DNA of 64,000 nt from MAG-121220-bin8 sp965655865 (GTDB lineage: Bacteria; Bacteroidota; Bacteroidia; Flavobacteriales; Flavobacteriaceae), in the NCBI GenBank assembly GCA_965655865.1, contig CBFHJJ010000006.1:6223-70222 (forward strand), written 5' to 3'. Position numbers and translations under genes: made by a program. Below the pieces are notes generated by a model. The model saw only the letters and a list, made by a program, of their open reading frames with translations, did not search any database and had not been told where the DNA came from. This document shows, piece after piece, positions 32,473 through 42,100 of this stretch (the stretch's first letter is position 1; every line of letters starts with the position of its first letter).

Positions 32473-33636
32473 ATGCCAAAAATATTAATAATTGAAGACG
32501 AAGAAACTATAAGAAGAGTTCTTAAAAAAGTATTACATCAAGAAGATAAGAATTATGAAATTATTGAGGCAGTTGATGGCGTCGATGGCGTTTCAAAAAT
32601 AAATTCTAATAAATTTGATTTGATTTTATGCGATATTAAAATGCCTAAAAAAGATGGTATTGAAGTATTAAGACATGTACTTAAAGAATGTCCAAATACA
32701 CCTACAATAATGATTTCAGGACACGGTGATCTGGAAACTGCTGTTGAATCTATGAGAATAGGTGCTTTCGATTATATTTCTAAACCACCAGATTTAAACA
32801 GGTTATTAAATTCTGTTAGGTCAGCCCTATTGAATAATAATTTTATTAAAAAAGGAAAGGTTAAATCTAAAAAATCAAATGAATATAATATTATAGGAGA
32901 ATCTCATCCTATTTCAGAAATTAAAGCGATGATAAACAAGGTAGCTTTAACAAATGCAAAAGTTTTAATTCAAGGTCCTAACGGCTCAGGAAAAGAATTA
33001 GTTGCTCATCAAATACACATGAATAGTTTAAGGAATTCTGCACCTTTTATAGAAGTTAATTGTGCTGCTATTCCTTCAGAACTAATTGAAAGTGAATTAT
33101 TTGGCCATGTTAAGGGTGCCTTTACATCAGCAGTTAAAGATAAAGCTGGTAAATTTGAAGCTGCCAATGGTGGAACAATATTTCTTGATGAAATTGGAGA
33201 CATGAGCATGTCAGCTCAATCTAAGGTTTTAAGAGCCCTACAAGAGCATAAAATTCAAAGAGTTGGAAGTGAAAGAGATCTAATTGTTGATGTTAGGGTA
33301 ATTGCTGCAACTAATAAAAAACTACGATCTGAAATTGAAAACAACAATTTTAGAGAAGATCTTTTCCATCGTTTAGCTGTAATTGAAATAAATGTTCCTT
33401 CTCTAAATGACAGAGTTTCTGATATTCCATTGTTAGTTGAACATTTCTTAAAAGATATTTCTAAAGATTCTGGTGCTGATATAAAAACAATGGATAAGGA
33501 CGCAGTTAATAAATTAAAAGAATTTGATTGGTCAGGAAATGTAAGAGAATTAAGAAATGTTATTGAAAGGTTAATTATTCTGTCTGATAAAAATAAAATT
33601 ACAAAAAATGATGTTGTTAAATATTCAAACAAATAA
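32473..33636 (+). CDS. Sigma-54-type (NtrC family) response regulator without HTH domain
   Basis: A 387-residue protein. The receiver domain (1-120) has acidic residues EDEE and the phospho-acceptor Asp54 in LILCDIKMP. The AAA+ domain has Walker A GPNGSGKE (168-175), ESELFGHVKGAFTSA with the sigma-54-contacting loop as GAFTSA (215-220) instead of GAFTGA, Walker B GGTIFLDEIGD, and the arginine finger FREDLFHRL. The protein ends DVVKYSNK about 20 residues after WSGNVRELRN, so the Fis-type DNA-binding helix-turn-helix is absent. It may act from solution or not bind DNA. No partner histidine kinase is in the window. Confidence 0.92.
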   Translation: MPKILIIEDEETIRRVLKKVLHQEDKNYEIIEAVDGVDGVSKINSNKFDLILCDIKMPKKDGIEVLRHVLKECPNTPTIMISGHGDLETAVESMRIGAFDYISKPPDLNRLLNSVRSALLNNNFIKKGKVKSKKSNEYNIIGESHPISEIKAMINKVALTNAKVLIQGPNGSGKELVAHQIHMNSLRNSAPFIEVNCAAIPSELIESELFGHVKGAFTSAVKDKAGKFEAANGGTIFLDEIGDMSMSAQSKVLRALQEHKIQRVGSERDLIVDVRVIAATNKKLRSEIENNNFREDLFHRLAVIEINVPSLNDRVSDIPLLVEHFLKDISKDSGADIKTMDKDAVNKLKEFDWSGNVRELRNVIERLIILSDKNKITKNDVVKYSNK

Positions 33637-33640
33637 TTAA

Positions 33641-35017
33641 ATGAAGCTTTTTATTTCTATATACTTATTATTATTTTCTTTTTTTACTTTTTCTCAAGAT
33701 GACAAAGCTGTCATTAAAAATATTTTTGACACTACAATGACCTCTAGTTCTAGCTATGAATTATTGGATTTTTTATCAAATGAGATTGGACATAGATTAT
33801 CAGGTTCATTAGGAGCAGAAAGAGCAGTTGAGTGGGGTAGAAGTGAATTGTCTAAAATAGGGTTTGATAAAGTTTGGTTACAAGAGGTTATGGTCCCTAA
33901 ATGGGTTAGAGGTCCAAAGGAATTTGCTTTAATTGAAACCCAACCTGGCATCACATTTAATGTGGATGTGTGTGCATTGGGAGGGTCAGTTGCTACACCC
34001 TCTGTCGGAATTAAATCCAATGTAGTTGAAGTTAAGAGTTTTGAAGAATTACAATTACTTGGAAAAAAAGGAGTTGATGGAAAAATAGTTTTTTTTAATA
34101 GACCCATGCAACCAAACCTTATTAGTACCTTTCAAGCTTATGGTAACGCAGTTGATCAAAGAGTCAACGGAGCTGCTGAGGCAATCAAATATGGGGCTAT
34201 TGGTGTTATTGTAAGGTCTATGAGCTTAAGATTAGATGATATCCCGCATACTGGCACTATGAGCTATGGAAACCTACCTTCAAGTAAACGTATACCTGCA
34301 GCTGCCATAAGTACAAATGCTGCTGAAAAGTTAAGTAAGCTTCTAAAAATAAATCCAAATCTAAAGTTTCTTTTAAGGCAACAATGCAAAACATATAAAG
34401 ACGTCAAATCTTACAATGTTATTGCTGAATTAAAAGGATCTGAATATCCAAAAGAAATTATTTTAGTAGGGGGACATTTAGATTCTTGGGATTTAGGAGA
34501 TGGATCTCACGATGATGGTGCAGGAATTGTACAGTCAATGGATATCATAAATATTTTCAAAAAAATTAATTATAAACCTAAAAGAACAATTAGAATTGTT
34601 CTTTTTATGAACGAAGAAAATGGTTTGAGAGGCGCATTAAAGTATGCAGAAATATCAACTAAAAATAAATTGAATCATATTTTCGCTCTTGAATCTGATG
34701 CTGGAGGATTTACGCCTAGAGGATTTTCTTTTACCGCCAGTAAAGAAAATTTTGAATTGATAAAGTCATGGAAAAATTTATTTGAACCTTATTTAATACA
34801 ATCTTTTGAGTTAGGAGGAAGTGGCGCAGATATATCTCCTTTAAATAATGATTTAAATGTTTTAGCTGGGTTAAGGCCAGATTCTCAAAGATATTTTGAT
34901 TACCACCACACATCAATTGATACTTTTGATGCTATTAATAAAAGAGAATTAGAATTAGGAACCTTTTCAATGGCTTCTTTAGTTTATTTGTTTGATAAAT
35001 ATGGAATTATAAAATAA
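33641..35017 (+). CDS. Secreted M28 family peptidase (carboxypeptidase Q-like)
   Basis: A 458-residue protein with a signal peptide (residues 1-18, cleavage near TFSQ). A protease-associated insert (about 120-200) precedes the zinc peptidase core: GGHLDSWDLGDGSHDDGAG holds the first His and bridging Asp, MNEENGLRGA the catalytic and metal Glu, ALESDAGG the Asp, and DYHHTSIDT the last His. Members remove N-terminal amino acids or cleave dipeptides. It lies in the run mscS, regulator, M28, PAP2, LtaS-like, 4 bp from the regulator. Confidence 0.92.
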   Translation: MKLFISIYLLLFSFFTFSQDDKAVIKNIFDTTMTSSSSYELLDFLSNEIGHRLSGSLGAERAVEWGRSELSKIGFDKVWLQEVMVPKWVRGPKEFALIETQPGITFNVDVCALGGSVATPSVGIKSNVVEVKSFEELQLLGKKGVDGKIVFFNRPMQPNLISTFQAYGNAVDQRVNGAAEAIKYGAIGVIVRSMSLRLDDIPHTGTMSYGNLPSSKRIPAAAISTNAAEKLSKLLKINPNLKFLLRQQCKTYKDVKSYNVIAELKGSEYPKEIILVGGHLDSWDLGDGSHDDGAGIVQSMDIINIFKKINYKPKRTIRIVLFMNEENGLRGALKYAEISTKNKLNHIFALESDAGGFTPRGFSFTASKENFELIKSWKNLFEPYLIQSFELGGSGADISPLNNDLNVLAGLRPDSQRYFDYHHTSIDTFDAINKRELELGTFSMASLVYLFDKYGIIK

Positions 35018-35025
35018 TATCAATA

Positions 35026-35577
35026 GTGGAATCATTAATTGATTTAGATAAGTCGCTTTTTGTTTTTTTAAACGCTTTAGGATCTGATTTATTTGATTCT
35101 TTTTGGATGTTCGTTACTAATAAGAAATCATCAATTCCTCTTTATTTATTTTTAATTTATTATATCTATAAAAAACTATCAAATATTGAATTTATTAAAT
35201 ATTTAGTTTTGATAAGTGTACTAATTGTATTAACTGACCAAACAAGTAACTTGTTTAAAGATTTTTTTGAAAGATTAAGACCGTGTCATGATGAAACGAT
35301 AAATGATTCTATTAGAATTGTTAAAGCGAGTTGTGGTGGATTATATGGATTTTTTTCGGCTCATGCTGCAAACTCTTTTGCTCTAGCTTCCTTTTTTTAT
35401 TTTTCCTTAAAAAGATTTTCATTAAATTTTAAATATCTTTTTTTATGGGCAATTATAGTTTCATACAGTAGAATTTATATTGGAGTACATTTTCCAGCTG
35501 ATGTCATATTTGGTTCATTTTTTGGAATTCTTTTGGGTTATCTATTTTCAAATGCTTTTTTTAAAACTAAATTATAA
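35026..35577 (+). CDS. PAP2 family membrane phosphatase
   Basis: A 183-residue membrane protein that starts at GTG, 8 bp after the peptidase gene. The three PAP2 motifs are present: KDFFERLRPC (KxxxxxxRP), SAHAANSFA (the PSGH motif in modified form) and SRIYIGVHFPADV (SRxxxxxHxxxD). Five or six helices surround them. It should remove phosphate from a lipid phosphate such as undecaprenyl diphosphate or phosphatidylglycerol phosphate. Its TAA stop overlaps the ATG of the LtaS-like gene by one base, and the pair may handle lipid head groups together. Confidence 0.9.
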   Translation: MESLIDLDKSLFVFLNALGSDLFDSFWMFVTNKKSSIPLYLFLIYYIYKKLSNIEFIKYLVLISVLIVLTDQTSNLFKDFFERLRPCHDETINDSIRIVKASCGGLYGFFSAHAANSFALASFFYFSLKRFSLNFKYLFLWAIIVSYSRIYIGVHFPADVIFGSFFGILLGYLFSNAFFKTKL

Positions 35578-37502
35578 TGTATAATAGATTACAATCATAC
35601 AAAACACTTTTTTTAAGAATATCATTAGCATATGTTTTCTATTTTTTTGCAAGAGTGTTATTTTATTTTTATAACAGCAATATGATTATTATTGAAAGTG
35701 TTCAAGAGTTCTTTTATTTATGCTTTATTGGATTAACCTTTGATACTTCTGCTATTTTATATGCTAATGTCTTGTTTATTCTATTATCATTAATTCCATT
35801 CAAAAACTATACTAATGAAAAGTTTCAATATAGAATGATGATATTATATTTTTCAACTAATTTAATAGCTTATTCAACTAATTTTTTTGATTTTATTTAT
35901 TATCGATTTTCACAAAGTAGATTAACTACTAGAGTTTTTGATATTCTTGAAAATGAAACAAATAAAACGGCATTAGCAGGATCTTTTATATATAACTATT
36001 GGCATGTTTTTATTTTCTTTTTTCTTTTAGTTTATGTTTGGATTTATCTTTATAAAAAAATTATAATCACCCATGTAAAACCTATTTATGATTTAAAATT
36101 TTATATTTTTTCTTCTTTATCCTCTCTGTTTATAGTTTTTATTTGTGTTATTGGTGTAAGAGGTGGGATAGGAAATGCTACGCGGCCTATAAATATGGTT
36201 GATGCTCATAGATTTGTTACAAAAGGCATTCATGCTGACTTTGTGTTAAACTCTCCATTTAGTTTCATAAGAACTTTTAATAAGAATTTTTTTAAAAAGA
36301 AAAATTTTATGGATCCTTTAAAAGTTAATCAAGTTTTAAACCCTATTAAAAAGGTCAATGATAGTATTTATTCTCAGCCGAATGTAATGATACTAGTTAT
36401 GGAAAGTTTTGGTCGTGAATATATTGGTGCGTTTAATAAAAATAGAAATATCGAAAATTATGTAAGTTATACTCCTTTTTTAGATTCTCTATCTAATAAC
36501 AGTATGATTTTTACAAATGCTTTTGCTAATGGTCGACAATCAATTGAAGCATTACCATCAATTTTAGCCAGTGTACCATCATTTAAAATACCCTTTACTT
36601 CCTCACCATATGCTAATCAAGAGATTCAATCTTTAGTTTCAGTCTTTAATGAAAAGGGTTATACTACCTCGTTTTTTCACGGAGCTCCAAATGGTTCAAT
36701 GGGATTTTTGGGATTATCAAATATTTTAGGGTTTAATAATTATTTTGGAAAAAATGAATTTAACGATAATTCCTTATATGACGGTTTCTGGGGAATTTGG
36801 GATGAACCATTTTTACAATATGTGAATAATACTACTAGTAAACTTAAAGAACCTTTTTTTTCCACTTATTTTAGTTTATCATCACATGAGCCATTCTATG
36901 TTCCAAAAGAATATGAAGGTGTTTTTCCAATGGGTGATGTTCAAATGCATCAAGTAATAGGTTATTCAGATAATGCATTAAGAAAGTTTTTTGAATCAGC
37001 TAAAAAAGAACCTTGGTTCGAAAATACTATATTTATAATTACAGCTGACCATACTAATCAGTTTTGGTATCCGTATTACTCTGCTCCAGTAAATAGATTT
37101 TCTATTCCTGTATTATTTTATCATCCTAACAATTCATTTAAAGGAGAAAATAATGTTTTAATGCAACAAATGGATATTTTTCCTTCGTTAATTGATTTAT
37201 TAGGGTATGATAAATCTTTAAATACTTGGGGAAGAAGTGTTTTTTCAGACTTAGGCCAACCATTTTCGATTAATTACTCTGGAACTGTATATCATTTTTC
37301 AATGGATAAGTTTACATTAGTTTTTGATGGTAACGAAGTTATCGGAGTGTACGATATTGATGATTATTGGTTGGAAAATAATGTTATAAATGATAAAACT
37401 ATTGATTTCACTAAAGAGGAAATATATTTAAAAGCTTTTATTCAAGATTATATGGATAGAATAATTGATAAAAAACTTAGTTATTTTAAAAGTTCTGAAT
37501 AA
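35577..37502 (+). CDS. LtaS-like sulfatase-fold phosphotransferase, membrane bound
   Basis: A 641-residue protein with about five helices (residues 10-220) and an extracytoplasmic alkaline phosphatase-fold domain. VMESFGREY starts the metal site, ANGRQSIEALPS contains the probable nucleophile Ser, FHGAPNGSMGF, LSSHEPFYVP and ITADHTNQFW supply the other ligands. Family members transfer phosphoglycerol or phosphoethanolamine from phospholipids to glycolipids or envelope polymers. In a Gram-negative cell it probably decorates an envelope lipid or glycan, not lipoteichoic acid. Its 3' end overlaps the convergent msrA by 22 bp. Confidence 0.88.
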   Translation: MYNRLQSYKTLFLRISLAYVFYFFARVLFYFYNSNMIIIESVQEFFYLCFIGLTFDTSAILYANVLFILLSLIPFKNYTNEKFQYRMMILYFSTNLIAYSTNFFDFIYYRFSQSRLTTRVFDILENETNKTALAGSFIYNYWHVFIFFFLLVYVWIYLYKKIIITHVKPIYDLKFYIFSSLSSLFIVFICVIGVRGGIGNATRPINMVDAHRFVTKGIHADFVLNSPFSFIRTFNKNFFKKKNFMDPLKVNQVLNPIKKVNDSIYSQPNVMILVMESFGREYIGAFNKNRNIENYVSYTPFLDSLSNNSMIFTNAFANGRQSIEALPSILASVPSFKIPFTSSPYANQEIQSLVSVFNEKGYTTSFFHGAPNGSMGFLGLSNILGFNNYFGKNEFNDNSLYDGFWGIWDEPFLQYVNNTTSKLKEPFFSTYFSLSSHEPFYVPKEYEGVFPMGDVQMHQVIGYSDNALRKFFESAKKEPWFENTIFIITADHTNQFWYPYYSAPVNRFSIPVLFYHPNNSFKGENNVLMQQMDIFPSLIDLLGYDKSLNTWGRSVFSDLGQPFSINYSGTVYHFSMDKFTLVFDGNEVIGVYDIDDYWLENNVINDKTIDFTKEEIYLKAFIQDYMDRIIDKKLSYFKSSE

Positions 37503-38074
37503 TCAATTTTAAATTTATTTATTCTTGGAGCTGAAACATTTAATATGTAAGGATTATAAGGGTTTTTTTTCTTATAATCCTGATGATATTTTTCAGCCAA
37601 GTAGAATTCTTTAAATTTCACTACTTCTGTTGTTATTTTATAATACGTTTTATTAAACAATAACTCTTTTATGGTGCTTTCAATTATTTCTTTTTCGTTT
37701 AAATTCTCATAAAATGCAATAGATCTATATTGAGTGCCACGGTCGGGCCCTTGTTGATTTAAAGTAGAAGGATCGTGAGAACCAAAGAAAACTTTAACAA
37801 GGGTTTTAAATGTTATTTCATTTGGATTATAAATAACTTCAATGGCTTCAGCATGACCGGTATTTCCTGTCATTACTTGTCTATATGTAGGATTAATGGT
37901 TTTTCCACCTGAGTACCCAGAATTAACTTCTTTAACTCCCTTTAAATTTTCATAAATACTTTCAACACACCAGAAACACCCTGAAGCGAAATAAGCCTTT
38001 TTATATTTTTGATTAGCATCGTTTGAATAAATGTTAAATATCATTAACAGAGTTATAAAAGTAAATTTGTACAT
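37481..38074 (-). CDS. msrA: Peptide methionine (S)-S-oxide reductase, exported
   Basis: A 197-residue MsrA. An N-terminal hydrophobic segment (residues 4-15) suggests a periplasmic enzyme. The active site is ASGCFWCVES with the catalytic Cys in GCFWC; GYSGG, TGHAEAIEV, and GTQYRSIAF are the substrate-binding segments. It reduces methionine-S-sulfoxide in damaged proteins. It is the last gene of a minus-strand set with a glycosyltransferase (1 bp gap) and secA. Confidence 0.94.
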   Translation of the reverse strand: MYKFTFITLLMIFNIYSNDANQKYKKAYFASGCFWCVESIYENLKGVKEVNSGYSGGKTINPTYRQVMTGNTGHAEAIEVIYNPNEITFKTLVKVFFGSHDPSTLNQQGPDRGTQYRSIAFYENLNEKEIIESTIKELLFNKTYYKITTEVVKFKEFYLAEKYHQDYKKKNPYNPYILNVSAPRINKFKIDYSELLK

Positions 38075-38075
38075 T

Positions 38076-39188
38076 CTATATGTTTTTTAAAATTAGGGTT
38101 ATAAATCTATCCCAAGTTAATTCTTTCTTGAGCTTAATTATATTGTTTATAATAATATTACCATCACTTTTTAATGCAAAATTAATTTTTGAAGCCAGTT
38201 CATTGACTCCAATATTAAAAAGATACCCTGTTTCATTATCATTTATAACTTCATTAAGTCCGTCAATGTTTGAGGAAACAGCAGGTATTTCAAACTGAAG
38301 TGAAAGCGATGTAATACCACTTTGAGATGCGTTTTTATACGGAATTATAATTAGTTCAGATGAACTAAACCAATATTTTATTTTTTCATCGTCAACAAAT
38401 GTATTTTTAATTATAATGCTTTTTGAAATATTTAGTTTTTCAATCAATTGATAATATTTTTTCATTGATATATAATTTTCACCAACAATCAATAGTTTTA
38501 TGTTTGGATTTAGTTTTAGAACTTTTGGCATACTTTTAATAAGGGTATCTAAACCTTTATATTCTCTTATTAAACCAAAAAACAAAATATATTTATGTTT
38601 GGTATTTAAATTAAGTACTTTTTTTGAAACTATTTTATCTTCTTTAACCCCAAATTTTTTTGGCAAAGGATGAAATAGTTTCATGCCTTTTTTTTCTTTC
38701 GAAATTTTTTGAATTTGATTTAAGACGTTTTTTGAAAGCGTAAAGTATTTATCTAATCCTTTTATGTATAGTTTTAACAGTTCTTTTTCGAAGAATTTCT
38801 TTTCGTGTGAAATAACATTATGAATAATTCCGATTTTTTTAATATTGTTACTAACGAGTTTATTTATAAAATAGTATGATGGTGAAAGTAATCCAGTCCA
38901 GTACGTTGTAATTATTAAATCTGGTTTTAATTCTTTTATTTTTTTTATTACTCCAAACCAATTAATTGGATTTATGGTATTTAAGATTCGATGAGATTTT
39001 AAGTCTATATTACATGTTTTTTTTTGAAATTGTGTTTTTCCAGGAAATAAAAATTTTGGATATAAAAGTTTAAAATTTATTACTACTACATTATGCCCGT
39101 GTTTAATTAGTGATTCACATAGTTCTTTATTTGTATCAGAAATACCACCTCTGTATGGATAAAATGGTCCTATTACAACTATGTTCAT
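38076..39188 (-). CDS. Glycosyltransferase, GT4 type
   Basis: A 370-residue GT-B fold glycosyltransferase. The N-terminal glycine loop GPFYPYRGGISD and the C-terminal donor domain, with FFGLIREYKGLDTLI, VGENY, and SELIIIPYKNASQSG then SSNIDGLNEVI with the nucleotide-sugar Glu, are visible. It transfers a sugar from a nucleotide-sugar to an acceptor, probably a lipid-linked glycan at the inner face of the membrane. It lies between msrA and secA. The donor sugar is not predictable. Confidence 0.85.
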   Translation of the reverse strand: MNIVVIGPFYPYRGGISDTNKELCESLIKHGHNVVVINFKLLYPKFLFPGKTQFQKKTCNIDLKSHRILNTINPINWFGVIKKIKELKPDLIITTYWTGLLSPSYYFINKLVSNNIKKIGIIHNVISHEKKFFEKELLKLYIKGLDKYFTLSKNVLNQIQKISKEKKGMKLFHPLPKKFGVKEDKIVSKKVLNLNTKHKYILFFGLIREYKGLDTLIKSMPKVLKLNPNIKLLIVGENYISMKKYYQLIEKLNISKSIIIKNTFVDDEKIKYWFSSSELIIIPYKNASQSGITSLSLQFEIPAVSSNIDGLNEVINDNETGYLFNIGVNELASKINFALKSDGNIIINNIIKLKKELTWDRFITLILKNI

Positions 39189-39196
39189 TTTTTTAA

Positions 39197-42100
39197 TTAT
39201 TCATTGAAAATTACCCAATCACCTTTTTTTATGAAATTTTCAGCTACTTTGTATTTGATATTTTTTGTTTCTCCAGTCGTAACATTTTTTATTGTCACTT
39301 TTTCATTTCTACCAATTTTTTTTACTTCTCTAACCACTGTGTCTACATAGCTATTAGGTCTAGAAACATTTTCACCAGCTTTTCTGTTTTTTGATGCAAT
39401 TTCATCACTATTTAGTACTTCTTCTTTAGAAATATTGAGTTTTTGTTGCCTTCTAACACGTCTATCCTCCCTAATATTTGACGGATCTTTTGACGGAAGT
39501 TCACCGTTAAATAAAAATAAAATTATGTCTTTGTTAACTTTTTCAATCATTGATCCAAATAATAAATAAGCCTCTTCCTTATAGATTACAAGTGGATCTT
39601 TTTGTTCATGAACAGCAAGTTGAACAGACTGCTTAAGTTCATCCATTTTTCTTAAATGGATTTTCCAAGCTTCATCAATTATTGCAAGTGAAATGTTTTT
39701 TTCAAAATCATTTACCAATGTTTTTCCCTCTGAATCATATGCATTTTTTAAATTTGAAACTACATTTAGTGTTTTGCTACCATCTGTAAATGGTACGACT
39801 ATTCTTTCAAAATTATTTGATGAGCTTTCAAAAACATTTTTTATGACAGGGAATACTTTTGTCGCAGAGGAAATCATTTTTGAATTATAATATTCGAATG
39901 CTTTTTTGTAGGTCACTTGAAAAATTTCATCTTCGGCAGTTGATTTAAATTCTTCTTCATTATAATTTGAGTCCATGGAAAAGAACCTGGTAATATCGAA
40001 TTCATAATCTTTATAGTTGTTAGTTGCTTTACTGTTACTTACAACTATCTCACATGTATCATAAATCATACTAGCTATATCTACCTTAAGTCTTTCACCT
40101 TGTAAACAATGTTTTCTTCTTTTGTAGATAATTTCTCTTTGCACATTCATTACATCATCGTACTCAAGAAGTCTTTTTCTAATTCCGAAATTATTTTCTT
40201 CAACTTTTTTTTGTGCTCTTTCTATAGTTTTAGTCATCATCGAGTGCTGAATAACTTCACCTTCTTCTAATCCCATTCTATCCATCATTTTAGCCACCCT
40301 GTCAGAACCGAACAGTCTCATTAAATTATCCTCCAATGAAACGTAAAATTGAGAACTACCTGGATCTCCTTGTCTTCCAGCTCTTCCTCTCAACTGTCTA
40401 TCAACTCTTCTTGAGTCATGTCTTTCTGTTCCAATAATTGCTAAACCACCATTATCTTTTATTTGATCAGATATTTTTATATCGGTTCCTCTTCCAGCCA
40501 TATTTGTAGCAATAGTTACTATTCCTGCATTACCAGCTTCAGACACTATATCTGCTTCTTTTTTGTGCAATTTTGCATTTAAAACATTGTGACTAATCTT
40601 TCTAATATTTAACATTCTCGCTAAAAGCTCTGATATTTCAACGGATGTAGTACCAATTAATACAGGCCTTCCTTGATTTGATATTTTGGTAACATCTTCA
40701 ATAACTGCATTATATTTTTCTCTTTTTGTTTTATATATGAGATCATTTTGATCTTTTCTAGCAATTGGTTTGTTTGTAGGGATTTCAACAACATCTAACT
40801 TATAAATATCCCATAATTCTCCAGCTTCTGTAATAGCAGTTCCTGTCATTCCCGAAAGCTTGCCATACATTCTGAAATAATTTTGTAGAGTTATAGAAGC
40901 AAAAGTTTGAGTAGCATCTTCAATTTTTACATTTTCTTTTGCTTCAATTGCTTGATGAAGTCCGTCAGAATATCTTCTTCCATCCATAATTCTCCCAGTT
41001 TGTTCATCTACAATCTTAACTTTGTTATCCATTACTACATACTCAGTGTTTTTTTCAAAAAGAGTGTATGCTTTTAATAATTGATTAAGGGTATGAATTC
41101 GTTCGCTTTTAGTAGCAAAATCATTATAAACTTTTTCTTTCTCCTCAACTTCTTTAACTAAATCAAGCTTTTTACTTTCAATTTGAGTTAATTCAATTGA
41201 AAGATTAGGTAAAACAAAAAAATTGGAATCTTCATTTTTATTTGAAATAGTGTCTATCCCTTTATCAGTTAATTCAATTTGGTTGTTTTTTTCGTCAATA
41301 ACAAAAAATAAGTCTAAATCAACTTTAGGCATTTCTCTGTTGTTATCTTGCATATAAAAATTCTCAGTTTTCTGAAGTAACTGTTTAATACCTTCTTGAC
41401 TTAAGTATTTTATTAATGCGGAATTTTTTGGAAGACCCCTGTAAACCTGTAAAAGATGAAAGCCTCCATCTTCCTTGTTTCCATCGGAAATTAATTTTTT
41501 TGCTTTTGATAAAATTTGAGTTAATAACTCTTTTTGTTTTTTTACAATATCATAAATTCGAGGTTTTAATTCATCGAATTCATGAATATCTCCTTTAGGA
41601 ACAGGACCTGAAATTATAAGCGGTGTTCTTGCATCATCAACAAGAACAGAATCAACCTCATCAACAATTGAATATGCATGTTTTCTTTGAACTAAATCTT
41701 TTGAAGAGTGAGCCATATTATCTCTCAAGTAATCAAATCCAAATTCATTATTAGTTCCATATGTAATATCTGCATTATATGCTTTTCTTCTTTCTTCAGA
41801 ATTAGGAGAATGATAATCGATACAATCAATACTTAATCCGTGGAATTCAAAAATTGGTGCCATCCATGCACTGTCTCTTTTAGCTAAATAATCATTAACG
41901 GTAACCAAATGAACTCCGTTTCCAGTAAGCGCATTTAAATATACAGGTAGAGTGGCAACTAATGTTTTCCCTTCACCAGTTTGCATTTCAGCAATTTTTC
42001 CTCTGTGAAGAACAATACCGCCAATCAACTGAACATCATAGTGGACCATGTCCCATGTAACTTCTTTTCCAGCAGCATTCCATTTATTTGACCAAATAAC

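Noticed and set aside
33600..33640. Sequencing frameshift truncating the NtrC-like regulator.
   Set aside because: The next gene begins 4 bp after the stop with a good signal peptide, and there is no room for an HTH in any other frame between them.
35577..37502. True lipoteichoic acid synthase, implying Gram-positive DNA.
   Set aside because: All neighbours (secA form, lnt, lptB, kdsD, promoters) are Gram-negative Bacteroidota; the LtaS fold also occurs in Gram-negative phospho-group transferases.
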